A DNA stretch of 64,000 nucleotides from Actinomycetospora corticicola (lineage in GTDB: Bacteria > Actinomycetota > Actinomycetes > Mycobacteriales > Pseudonocardiaceae): assembly GCF_013409505.1 (NCBI RefSeq), contig NZ_JACCBN010000001.1:3286001-3350000 (forward strand). The letters are read 5' to 3'. The position numbers were made by a program, and so were the translations under genes. Below the pieces are notes generated by a model. It made no database searches, had not been told where the DNA came from, and saw only the letters and a program-made list of their open reading frames with translations. Below, piece after piece: positions 17,721-26,261 of the stretch. The first letter of the stretch is position 1, and every line of letters starts with the position of its first letter.

Positions 17721-18730
17721 CGCGGGACGACCCCCGCCCGGCGGAACACCTCGCCGATGTGGTCGAGCTCCTCGGCCGACGGCGGGATGTCCAGCACGAA
17801 GACCCGCGTGCCCTGTGCCGCGTAGTGCGCGATCGCGGCGGCGACCCGGTCGTAGGAACCGACCAGGTACGGGCAGAAGGTCTGGTAGTTCTGGAACGGC
17901 CCGAGCCAGAACGGGTCGGGCTCGCCGGAGCCGTCGTCCACCACGTCCTGGGCCTTCGCGGCCTCCGAGAGCTGCGCGTGCCACGACGAGTCGCTCGCCC
18001 GCATCGCCATCGAGTGCGCGATCTGGCCCCGGCGGTCGGTGGGGAACCGCTCCTCGGCGACCTTCCACGCGTCGGCCGTGTCCTCGCGCGCGACGATCCC
18101 GACCCGGACGCCCCCGCCGTCGGGGGCCTCCCCGGTCTCGCGTCCGAGCGGCTCGGGATAGCGGATCGGCACCGCGCCGAGCGCCTCGGCCGCGGCGCGC
18201 CCGGCCGGGGACGAGCCCGAGATCAGCACCTCCGGCATGAGCTCGGCCGGCAGTGCGGGCGCGAGGCGCAGGTTGTGCACCTGGTGCCAGCGGCCCTCGT
18301 GGGTCACCGTCTCCCCGCGGAGCAGTGCCATCAGGACCTGCGTGTACTCGGTGGTGCGGGCGTAGCGGTCGTCGTGCTCGGTGGGGTCGCCGAGCGCGAG
18401 GAGGTCGTTCCGGAAGCCGCCGGCCAGCATGTTGAGGTGCACCGCCCGGCCGTGCAGGTAGCCGAGCGAGCTCACCATCGACGCCGCGGTGAACGGGTGC
18501 ATGTACACCGGCTGCACCGCGACCAGCGGCGCGAGGCGCTCGGTGGCGGCGATGGCGTGCTGCGCGACGAGCCACGGGTCGGCGATGCCGTTGTCGGTGT
18601 AGACGAGCATCCCCGTGCAGCCCGCGGCCTCGCTCCAGCGCGCCACCTCGGCGACCGCCTGCGCGTACTCCCCCGCCGGCACGTCCTTCGACTGCGGGCA
18701 GGTGGAGTAGATCTGGACCCCACCGGTCAC
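17717..18730 (-). CDS. luciferase-like flavin-dependent monooxygenase
   Basis: A 337-residue LLM-class oxidoreductase (bacterial luciferase/SsuD fold), which uses reduced flavin and O2. Seen are the start GGVQIYSTCPQSKD, TDNGIADPWLVAQHAI, AVQPVYMHPFTAASMVSSLGYL and the NMLAGGFRNDL segment typical of SsuD relatives, then SGSSPAGRAAAE. Such enzymes within carrier-protein clusters often oxidise a tethered intermediate, which fits its position between carbamoyltransferase and adenylating enzyme, overlapping both by four bases. GTG 18730 is fixed by the overlap. Confidence 0.9.
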   Translation of the reverse strand: MTGGVQIYSTCPQSKDVPAGEYAQAVAEVARWSEAAGCTGMLVYTDNGIADPWLVAQHAIAATERLAPLVAVQPVYMHPFTAASMVSSLGYLHGRAVHLNMLAGGFRNDLLALGDPTEHDDRYARTTEYTQVLMALLRGETVTHEGRWHQVHNLRLAPALPAELMPEVLISGSSPAGRAAAEALGAVPIRYPEPLGRETGEAPDGGGVRVGIVAREDTADAWKVAEERFPTDRRGQIAHSMAMRASDSSWHAQLSEAAKAQDVVDDGSGEPDPFWLGPFQNYQTFCPYLVGSYDRVAAAIAHYAAQGTRVFVLDIPPSAEELDHIGEVFRRAGVVPR

Positions 18731-20469
18731 GACGGGGTCCCCTCCACCACGAACCCCTCGATGTAGAGGCGGTCGAGCGCGATCCGCGCGAAGGTGTCGA
18801 CGGCCGTCGCCGGGTCCATGATCAGGGGCTGGCCCTTGACGTTGAACGACGTGTTCACGACGCAGCCGGTGCCCGTGCGGTCCCGGACCTTCTCCAGCAG
18901 CGACGCGAACGTCGGGTTGAGGCCCGGCGTCACGGTCTGGATCCGCGCCGAGTCGTCCTCGTGGACGATGCCCGACAGCGCCGCCTTGGCCTCCGGCCGG
19001 ACGTGCGCGGTGCAGAGCATGTAGTGGTCGGGGTCGAAGCCGCGGGTGACGAAGAGCCGGTCGCGGTCGTCGACGTGCACGGCCGGCGCGAACGGGCGGA
19101 ACGCCTCGCGGAACTTGACCGCGGAGTTGATCCGGTCCTTGATCCGGTCGCCGTCGGGGCGGGCGACGATCGAGCGGTTGCCCAGCGCCCGCGGGCCGAA
19201 CTCCATGCGGTCGTGGAACACCGCGATGATCCGGTCGGCGGCGATGTCGTCGGCGGCCGCGGCGAGGTACTCGTCGGTCATGCCGACCTCGCGCCACTGC
19301 AGGTCGGGCCGGGCCTCGAGGACCGCGCGCACCTCGTCGGCCGAGTACCGGGCGCCCAGGTAGGGGTCGAACGGCACCTGCACCGGCTGCAGGTCCTCCG
19401 CCACGGCGTAGGCCGCCCCGAGCGCGGTGCCGTCGTCGCCGGAGGCGGGCTGCACGAACAGGGCCTGCAGCGCCGGGAGGTCGGCGATCGACTGGTTGGA
19501 CTTGCAGTTGAGGAACGTGCCGCCCGCGAGGGCCAGGTTGGTCTCGCCGGTCTTCTCCAGCCAGTGACCGACCAGGTCGACGAGCAGGTCGGTCAGGCAC
19601 TCCTGCATCGACGCCGCGAAGTCGGCCTCGTCGCGCTGGATCGAGCCGTCGGGCTGCGCCGGGGTGAAGGTCTGCTCCTCGAGCAGTGCCCGCGCCTGCG
19701 GGTATCCGTGCTCGGCGTCGGAGAGCGCGCCGCTCGGCCAGTCGATCACGACCGAACCCTTGTCATGATCGAATCGCGTGAGCTTCTGGAACACCTCGCG
19801 ATAGCGCGACGGGTCGCCGTACGGCGCGAGGCCCATGACCTTGTACTCGTCGTTGTTGAACTGGAACCCGAGAAAGCGGGTGCCGATCGAGTACAGAATC
19901 CCGAGCGACGACGCGATCGGCTGCGTGTGCAGCTTCTCCAGTTCGGTGCCGACGAATCGGAAGATCGACAGCGAGTCGACCTCGCCCATGCCGTCGGACA
20001 CCACCGCGAGGCCGCGGTCGAAGCCACTGGGGACGATGGCGGACAGCGCGTGGGCGCGGTGGTGCTCGACGGGCGTGAGTTTCTCCGCGAGCTGCGCGAA
20101 CCCGGCGGCGGTGAGGGCGTCGCGCACGGTCTGCGAGCTCAGCACCTCGTCGAAGTAGGCGCGGTTGAGCACGAAGGCCCGGCGGTGACGGTCGTAGTCG
20201 AAGCCGTGGGCGACGACGTCGACGTCGTCGGCGCTCACCCCGGCCTCCGCCAGGCACCACGCGATGGCCTGCACGGGCAGGGCGCCGGTGCCCTTGTCAC
20301 CGTCGAAGCGCTCCTCCGAGGCCGCGGCGACGAGCACGCCGTCGACGACGATCGCGGCCGCGCTGTCGAGCCCCTGCGTGATCCGGGCGTCGAGCGGGTC
20401 GATGTCGGGATTCGTCTCGCGGAGCCTCCGCTGCGAATTCGGGAGACCGCTGAGTCCGAGAACGATCAT
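18727..20469 (-). CDS. carbamoyltransferase (NodU/CmcH/TobZ family)
   Basis: A 580-residue O-carbamoyltransferase. The N-terminal Kae1-like domain (1-350) shows the iron-binding HHRAHA and VSDGMGE motifs and GLAPYGD; GGTFLNCKSNQ follows; the C-terminal YrdC-like domain carries EFGPRALGNRSI, KFREAFRPFAP and VVNTSFNVKGQPL. These enzymes make carbamoyl-AMP from carbamoyl phosphate and ATP and transfer the carbamoyl group to a hydroxyl in antibiotics, Nod factors or exopolysaccharides. ATG 20469 has GGAGGG eight bases upstream. First of the four overlapping genes. Confidence 0.95.
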   Translation of the reverse strand: MIVLGLSGLPNSQRRLRETNPDIDPLDARITQGLDSAAAIVVDGVLVAAASEERFDGDKGTGALPVQAIAWCLAEAGVSADDVDVVAHGFDYDRHRRAFVLNRAYFDEVLSSQTVRDALTAAGFAQLAEKLTPVEHHRAHALSAIVPSGFDRGLAVVSDGMGEVDSLSIFRFVGTELEKLHTQPIASSLGILYSIGTRFLGFQFNNDEYKVMGLAPYGDPSRYREVFQKLTRFDHDKGSVVIDWPSGALSDAEHGYPQARALLEEQTFTPAQPDGSIQRDEADFAASMQECLTDLLVDLVGHWLEKTGETNLALAGGTFLNCKSNQSIADLPALQALFVQPASGDDGTALGAAYAVAEDLQPVQVPFDPYLGARYSADEVRAVLEARPDLQWREVGMTDEYLAAAADDIAADRIIAVFHDRMEFGPRALGNRSIVARPDGDRIKDRINSAVKFREAFRPFAPAVHVDDRDRLFVTRGFDPDHYMLCTAHVRPEAKAALSGIVHEDDSARIQTVTPGLNPTFASLLEKVRDRTGTGCVVNTSFNVKGQPLIMDPATAVDTFARIALDRLYIEGFVVEGTPS

Positions 20470-20585
20470 CGACAGGCCCTCCACGGCGACGTGCGGTTGT
20501 TCTCCCACTATGACGTGCGAGCACGATCCCGGTTCATCGGGGGGTCGCTGATGTCCGATTCACGACGTCGGGCTAGACGCCCCTT

Positions 20586-22583
20586 TCACACCGTCGTCGC
20601 CGCTTGCTCCGTCCCGGGGAACCCGTGCCCCAGGACCGTCACGAAAGCGTGCTGGTAGGCGTCCACCATCGCGTCGTCGGTGTAGAGCGCGAGAGCGCGT
20701 TCCCGGCCCGCGCGGCCCAGGCGCGCGAGCTCCGCCCGGTCGTCGAGGACCCGCGCCAGCGCCCGGGTCCACGCCGGCACCGTCACCGGGTCGACCACGA
20801 CGCCGGCCGCGCCGAAGTCGAGCATCTCGGGTACCGACCCGCTGGTGGACGCCATCACCGGCATGCCCCGCGTCATGGCCTCGACCATCACGAGCGGGAA
20901 CGCCTCGAACCCGCTCGGTACGCAGAGCACGTCGGTCTCGGCGAACGCGTGGTCCGGCCCCGGGGACACGCCGCGCCAGCGCACCTGCCCGCGGAGGTAC
21001 TCCGGGGTCTCGGCCTCCATCGCGACCTCGTCCGGACCCTCGCCGAAGATGTCGAGGGTCCACTCGTCGGGCCGGGCGAGGGCGTCGAGCGCGCGGATGA
21101 GCAGCGTCGTGTTCTTGTAGGTCTTGAGGCGGGTCAGCATGCAGAACCGCACCGGACCCGTCGTCGGGACCTCGCCGAGCACCGTGCCGGGGGTGAGCCC
21201 GTTCGGCGCGACCATGACCCGCTCGGTCAGGCGCTGGTGGCGGGTGAGGTCGGTGTGGTGCTGCCGGGAGAGCACCAGGAGACCGTCGGCCGTGCGCAGT
21301 GCGCGGGCCTGGGCCTCGGAGTAGGTCGGGCGGTCGAGCTGGGCCGGGTCGTGGGCCGCGGGGATCCAGTACCGCTTCTGCCCGGCGAGGCGACCGAGCG
21401 CGCGCCACGCGGTCGCGAACCCGATCTCCGTCTTCGTGCAGCCGCCGACGACGATCGCCTCGTCGGTCCCGGCGACGTCCACCACCGGCTGCCACCAGGG
21501 CTGCATGAGCATCCGCACCCGCGGGTCGAGCTCGCTGATGTACTGCCCGAGGTGCTGGAGGCACACCAGCGTGACGGGGTGCCCGCGCTCGACGAGCTCG
21601 TTGGCGAGCACCACGCGCTGCCGCTCGGCGCCTCCGGGCCGCAGGCCGTTGGTGATCACCACGACGGCGGGTCGTCCCCCGGCCTGCGTGGCCAGGGCGT
21701 CCAGCCGCGCCCGGCGCGGGCCCCGCTTGGAGCGCTGGACGCGGTCGAGCAGGGTCGACCCGGCGGCGTAGAGCGAGCCCCGCCCGGCGTTGTGGTCCAT
21801 CCCGAGCACCATCACCTGGGCCGACCGCAGCAGGTCGCCGCCCCGCATGGAGGCGAGCGGGTCGTCGGCGACGGTGCCACCCGAGGAGTGCCGCACCTGC
21901 GGGCCGTTCTCCGGGTCGTCGACCAGCCGCAGCTCCCAGCCGTGACGGCGGGCGTTCGGCTGCCACGTCGCGTCCTCGCCGTAGACGAAGAACTGCTCGT
22001 CGAACTCGCCGAGGGCGTTCCAGGCGTCGCGGGAGATGAACAGCGCGCAGCCGGTCAGGTAGCCGTCGACCCGTTCCGGCGCCGCCGGGTACAGGTCGCT
22101 CACGGTGCGCCCGCGCAGCCGCTTGGCGTAGCCCGCGGAGTTCAGCAGGTTGCGCACCACGCCCTGCTCGCGGTGGGCGACGTCCCACGGCAGGTCGCGG
22201 CCCTCGGGGTCGAGGACGGTCGGGGACACCACCGCGACGCCGGGCTCCGCCAGGGCCGCGCGGGCGCGGGTGCAGGGGCCGAGGAGCTCGGCGTCGGGGT
22301 TGAGCTGCAGGACGTCGCAGTCCGGCACCTGCGCCATGAGCTTGTTCATCGCGGCGATGTAGCCGAGGTTGAACTCGGAGAAGGTCCACGTGACGTCGGG
22401 CCGGGTCGCCGCGAGCGCCTGCACCGCGGGCGAGCCCGAGGAGCCGTTGTCCCACACGTGCACCCGCGCCTCGGGCAGCCACTTGTCGACGCTTGCGAGG
22501 GCACGGTCCAGCAGATCGGCCCGCCGGTAGGAGACGATCAGGACCGCGAGTTCACGTGGGACCACGGTCGACGATCGTGTCAC
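20586..22583 (-). CDS. two-domain glycosyltransferase (GT2 plus GT4)
   Basis: A 665-residue cytoplasmic protein made of two complete glycosyltransferase folds. Residues 10-250 form a GT2 family domain of rhamnosyltransferase type (VLIVSYRRADLL, WDNGSSG, LNPDAELLGP, DEQFFVYGEDATW). Residues 305-640 form a GT4 domain (VITNGLRPGGAERQRVVLA, MVAPNGLTPG, MLTRLKTYKNT, PSGFEAFPLVMVEAM with the EX7E glutamates). Fusion suggests successive sugar additions to one acceptor. The start is GTG 22583, 15 bases behind the GNAT stop. Predicted to glycosylate the product of the cluster, or a surface glycan; no flippase is adjacent. Confidence 0.9.
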   Translation of the reverse strand: MTRSSTVVPRELAVLIVSYRRADLLDRALASVDKWLPEARVHVWDNGSSGSPAVQALAATRPDVTWTFSEFNLGYIAAMNKLMAQVPDCDVLQLNPDAELLGPCTRARAALAEPGVAVVSPTVLDPEGRDLPWDVAHREQGVVRNLLNSAGYAKRLRGRTVSDLYPAAPERVDGYLTGCALFISRDAWNALGEFDEQFFVYGEDATWQPNARRHGWELRLVDDPENGPQVRHSSGGTVADDPLASMRGGDLLRSAQVMVLGMDHNAGRGSLYAAGSTLLDRVQRSKRGPRRARLDALATQAGGRPAVVVITNGLRPGGAERQRVVLANELVERGHPVTLVCLQHLGQYISELDPRVRMLMQPWWQPVVDVAGTDEAIVVGGCTKTEIGFATAWRALGRLAGQKRYWIPAAHDPAQLDRPTYSEAQARALRTADGLLVLSRQHHTDLTRHQRLTERVMVAPNGLTPGTVLGEVPTTGPVRFCMLTRLKTYKNTTLLIRALDALARPDEWTLDIFGEGPDEVAMEAETPEYLRGQVRWRGVSPGPDHAFAETDVLCVPSGFEAFPLVMVEAMTRGMPVMASTSGSVPEMLDFGAAGVVVDPVTVPAWTRALARVLDDRAELARLGRAGRERALALYTDDAMVDAYQHAFVTVLGHGFPGTEQAATTV

Positions 22584-22598
22584 GACGGCCCGGGCGGG

Positions 22599-23660
22599 CT
22601 ACTGGCGGGCGGCGTGGGAGACGAGCCACTCCCCGTCGAGGTGGCTGCACAGCGCGGTGGTGGAGCTGAGCAGGCCGAGCACGTTCGCCTCGGCGTGCAC
22701 CAGGGCGCGCGCGTTCTTGCGCACCACCACGCCGGGGCGGCCGATCAGCCCGGCGGTGACCGGCTCGAGCCGGCCCTGCACCGCCGACGCGCCCTGCGCG
22801 GCCGCGTGGGCGACGAGGTGGTCGAGCACCGGGTCGGGGTCGGTGCCGGTGACCCCGACCTGCAGCACCTCGGCGACGCCACCGGGCGTGAGCAGGTAGA
22901 GGAACCAGCCCAGCACCCGACCCTGCGGGCCGCGCACCAGCCGCGCCGCGAGGGCGCCGCGGTCGAGCCGGCGGACCTCGCCGAGGACCCACTCCAGGTA
23001 CTCGGCGTCGTAGTCCGGCCGCAGCCGCAGCCGGCGGCCCGCTGTCGCGACCTGCTCGGCGAGCACCTCGGCGGTCAGGTCCTCGGTCGACCCCGCGGGC
23101 CGGGGCGGGGGCGGGACCAGACGGCCGCCGAGGGCGTCCACGGGGCGGGAGAGCAGGCGGGCGGCCCGGCCGAGCCGCGCGGAGCGACGACCGACGAGCT
23201 CCCCCGCGGTCGCGGCCGGCGCGAGCACCCGGAACCAGGCGATGGACCGGCCGGTGAGCTCCTGGCCGCCGAGGCCGAGCCAGAGCCCGCGCGAGTCGTC
23301 GTTGGCGCGGTCGGCCAGCGTGAACTCCTGCGGCCCGCCGAGCAGCTTGCGGTTGAGCAGGGCGCCGACGCCCTTGGAGCGCCAGTCCGGGTGCGCGACG
23401 AGGTTGCTGCTCACCGCCATCCGGACCTTGCGGCCGTCCAGCACCATCCGGCGCGTGCTCGCGGCGATGAAGCCGACGATGCCGCCGTCGGGCCCCTCGT
23501 GCACCAGCGAGGGGATGTCCGGGTCCGCCCACGGGTCCTCGAAGAGGATCCGGTGGAAGTACGGCGCCACGTGCTCCGCGGACGCGCCCCCCATCACCTG
23601 GGCGAACAGGGTGCTGACCTGGGGGAGGTCACTGCGCTGCAGAGCGCGGATGCCGGCCAC
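22599..23660 (-). CDS. GNAT-fold acyltransferase
   Basis: A 353-residue protein with an N-terminal GNAT domain: MAGIRALQRSDLPQVSTLF, a strand-rich centre and the acyl-CoA-binding VSSNLVAHPDWRSKGVGALL. The C-terminal half (200-353) looks like a second, degenerate GNAT unit (RRLRLRPDYDAEYLEWVL, GWFLYLL, VLQVGVTG). Doubled GNATs occur in polysaccharide and FemX-like enzymes. GTG at 23660. It opens the minus-strand cluster and is transcribed with the glycosyltransferase 15 bases downstream, so it may acylate an amino sugar. The acyl donor is unknown. Confidence 0.8.
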   Translation of the reverse strand: MAGIRALQRSDLPQVSTLFAQVMGGASAEHVAPYFHRILFEDPWADPDIPSLVHEGPDGGIVGFIAASTRRMVLDGRKVRMAVSSNLVAHPDWRSKGVGALLNRKLLGGPQEFTLADRANDDSRGLWLGLGGQELTGRSIAWFRVLAPAATAGELVGRRSARLGRAARLLSRPVDALGGRLVPPPPRPAGSTEDLTAEVLAEQVATAGRRLRLRPDYDAEYLEWVLGEVRRLDRGALAARLVRGPQGRVLGWFLYLLTPGGVAEVLQVGVTGTDPDPVLDHLVAHAAAQGASAVQGRLEPVTAGLIGRPGVVVRKNARALVHAEANVLGLLSSTTALCSHLDGEWLVSHAARQ

Positions 23661-23687
23661 CGCCGCACTCTACGAAAGCCGGACGCG

Positions 23688-23722
23688 CGACGGCGGGTGG
23701 GGCGATGCCCCACCCGCCGTCG
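23688..23722 (-). terminator. strong hairpin behind the CoxL-like gene
   Basis: CGACGGCGGGTGGGGC (23688-23703) is perfectly inverted at 23707-23722 with a 3-base loop: 16 GC-rich pairs, 20 bases after the CoxL-like stop and before the GNAT start on the same strand. It separates the two transcription units. Confidence 0.75.
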
Positions 23723-23742
23723 GGAACGTCACGCCCGGGGCG

Positions 23743-26136
23743 TCACGCCTTCGCGCTGTCCGGCGTGTCCTCGGTGATCGCCTTGCCGGCGTACTCCGGG
23801 CCCGCCTGCCGGCGGTTCGCCGGGTCGGAGGCCGACGCGCCGTGGATGGCGCGCCACACGGTCTCCGGGGTGAGCGGCATGTCGATGTGCCGGACCCCGA
23901 GGTGCGACACGGCGTCGATCACCGCGTTGTGCACCGCCGGGGTCGAGCCGATCGTGCCGGACTCGCCGATGCCCTTGGCCCCGATGGGGTTGAGGGGCGT
24001 CGTCGTCTCGGTGTTGGAGACCTCGAAGGAGCAGAGGTCCGCCGCCGTCGGGATCGTGTACGAGGCGAGGTTGCCCGAGGTCGGGTTGCCGTCCTCGTCG
24101 TAGGTCACCCGCTCGAACAGGGCCTGCGAGATGCCCTGGGCGATCCCGCCGTGCTGCTGGCCCGCGACGAGCATCGGGTTGAGGATGATGCCGCAGTCGT
24201 CGACCGCGACGTGGCGACGCTGGCGCACCATGCCGGTGTCGAGGTCGACCTCCACGACGGCGATGTGGGTGCCGAACGGGAACGTCGAGTCGCCGGCCTT
24301 GAAGTCCAGCTCCTGCCGCATCTCGTGGCCCTTGCCGTCCTCGTACCCCGAGCCGTCCTCGGCCGCCTGCGCGATCTGCGACCAGGTGATGACCTTGTCG
24401 CCGATGCCGCGGACGCCGAACCCGTCGTCGGAGTGGTCGATGTCCTCGACCGCCGCCTCGAGCAGGTGCGCCGCGATCTCGCGCGCCTCGGCCACCAGCT
24501 CCTGCGAGGCGTTGTGGATCGCCGTGCCGCCGGTCTGCAGGGACCGGGAACCGAGCGTGCCGGCGCCGCTGCGGACGAGCTCGGTGTCCGACTGGACGAG
24601 CTTGATCTTCTCCATCGGCACGCCGAGCACCGAGGACGCGAGCTGGCAGAACGCCGTCTCGTGGCCCTGGCCGTGGGCGGAGGTGCCGGCCATGACGGTG
24701 AAGGTGCCGTCGGGGTGTGCCTGCGCCGAGCCGTACTCGCCGTCGAGGCCGAGCGGGGCGGTCACCTCGACGTAGGAGCCGACGCCGATCCCGAGCGCGA
24801 CGCGGTCGCCGGACTCGCGGCGACGCTTCTGCTCGGCGAGCAGCGCGTCGTAGCCCGCCGCCTCCTTCGCCGCGTCCGCCGCCTTCTCGTGCTCGGCGGT
24901 GTCGTAGTTCGCGCCGGTCAGCGTGGTCAGCGGGTACTGCTCGGGCTGCAGGTAGTTCTTGCGCCGGATCTCGAGCGGGTCCATCCCGATCTCGTCGGCG
25001 GCCATGTCGATGATGCGCTCGAGCAGCTGCGTGGCCTCGGGGCGCCCGGCCCCGCGGTAGGCGCCGACCGTGGTGGTGTTGGTGGCGACGGCCTTCCAGG
25101 TGAAGTCGATCGCCGGCAGGTCGTACACGCCCTGCGCGAGGAGCTGCGTGAGGCTCGGGAGGACCGCGCCGATCGCCGGGTAGGCCCCCGCGTCGCCGAC
25201 CGCGGTGGCACGCAGGCCGACGAACGAGCCGTCGTTCTTGACGCCGAGCTCGACCCACTGCACCTGGGCGCGCCCGTGGACCATCGAGAGCATGTTCTCG
25301 GAACGGGTCTCGTTCCACCGGACGGGGCGGCCGAGCTGCTGTGCGGCGCGCGCGATGATCGAGTACTCGGAGTAGGCGAAGGCCTTCGGGCCGAACCCGC
25401 CGCCGACGCGCGGGGCGATGACGCGGACGTCCTCGCCGTCGACGCCGAGGTCGCCCGCCATCTGGTCGCGCAGGCCGTGCGGGGTCTGGGTGGAGGCCCA
25501 GAAGGTCAGCTTGCCGTTCTCGCCGGGCTCGACGACGACGGCGTTCGGCTCCATCGGGACGCCCGCGAGCTTCTGGTTGTGGAACTTCGCCTTCACGACG
25601 ACGTCGGCGTCGTCGAAGATGCCCTCGACCTCGCCGGTGCCGGCGCCCGCCACCATGTTCGACTCGGTGCCCTCGAAGAGCAGCGGGGCGTCGTCCGCCA
25701 TGGCCGCCTCGATGTCGGTGACGGCGGGCAGCGGCTCGATGTCGGGGAACACGGTCTCGGCCGCGTCGATCGCCTCGCTCGCGGTCTCCGCGACCACGAT
25801 GGCGACGATGTCGCCGACGTGGCGGACCTTGCCCTTGGCCAGCAGCGGGCGGTTCATCGTCTCGGGGACGACGCCCGGCAGACCCGGGCGGTCGTTCAGC
25901 CCGAGGTCCTCCGCGGTGTACACCGCGACGACGCCCGGCATGCCCTTCGCCTCGTCGGTGTCGATGCTGCCCAGCGTCCCGTGCGCGATGGGCGAGCGGA
26001 CGAAGAAGGCGTGCAGCGCCCCCTCGACGGGCATGTTCCCGGTGTAGATCCCGGCCCCGGTGATCAGCTCCCGGTCCTCGGTGCGCTTGACCGGGTGGCC
26101 CAGGATCGAGCCGCCGGTGTGGGTCGTGACGGTCAC
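23743..26136 (-). CDS. molybdenum hydroxylase large subunit (form II CoxL / xanthine dehydrogenase type)
   Basis: A 797-residue large subunit of the xanthine dehydrogenase/CO dehydrogenase family, which binds Mo-cytosine dinucleotide cofactor. Domain order is normal: SILGHPVKRTEDRELITG at the start, RVGGGFGPKAF, the active loop VGAYRGAGRPEA, GQGHETAF, and GAKGIGESGTIGS with the catalytic Glu. The AYRGAGR loop is the form II type; the CO-oxidising form I has AYRCSFR. The substrate is therefore uncertain. The FeS (CoxS) and FAD (CoxM) subunits are not adjacent. GTG 26136 with GAGGAG upstream. Confidence 0.93.
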   Translation of the reverse strand: MTVTTHTGGSILGHPVKRTEDRELITGAGIYTGNMPVEGALHAFFVRSPIAHGTLGSIDTDEAKGMPGVVAVYTAEDLGLNDRPGLPGVVPETMNRPLLAKGKVRHVGDIVAIVVAETASEAIDAAETVFPDIEPLPAVTDIEAAMADDAPLLFEGTESNMVAGAGTGEVEGIFDDADVVVKAKFHNQKLAGVPMEPNAVVVEPGENGKLTFWASTQTPHGLRDQMAGDLGVDGEDVRVIAPRVGGGFGPKAFAYSEYSIIARAAQQLGRPVRWNETRSENMLSMVHGRAQVQWVELGVKNDGSFVGLRATAVGDAGAYPAIGAVLPSLTQLLAQGVYDLPAIDFTWKAVATNTTTVGAYRGAGRPEATQLLERIIDMAADEIGMDPLEIRRKNYLQPEQYPLTTLTGANYDTAEHEKAADAAKEAAGYDALLAEQKRRRESGDRVALGIGVGSYVEVTAPLGLDGEYGSAQAHPDGTFTVMAGTSAHGQGHETAFCQLASSVLGVPMEKIKLVQSDTELVRSGAGTLGSRSLQTGGTAIHNASQELVAEAREIAAHLLEAAVEDIDHSDDGFGVRGIGDKVITWSQIAQAAEDGSGYEDGKGHEMRQELDFKAGDSTFPFGTHIAVVEVDLDTGMVRQRRHVAVDDCGIILNPMLVAGQQHGGIAQGISQALFERVTYDEDGNPTSGNLASYTIPTAADLCSFEVSNTETTTPLNPIGAKGIGESGTIGSTPAVHNAVIDAVSHLGVRHIDMPLTPETVWRAIHGASASDPANRRQAGPEYAGKAITEDTPDSAKA

Positions 26137-26261
26137 ACATACTCCTCTGCGGTGGTGATCACAGGGTCTCCGCCTTGGACACTAGACGAATACTGTGACT
26201 GCGTGCACAGCCCGTTTCCGCATGCCGGGAGCGCCCTCGTGTGCGGGGTTGCGCGCAATCA

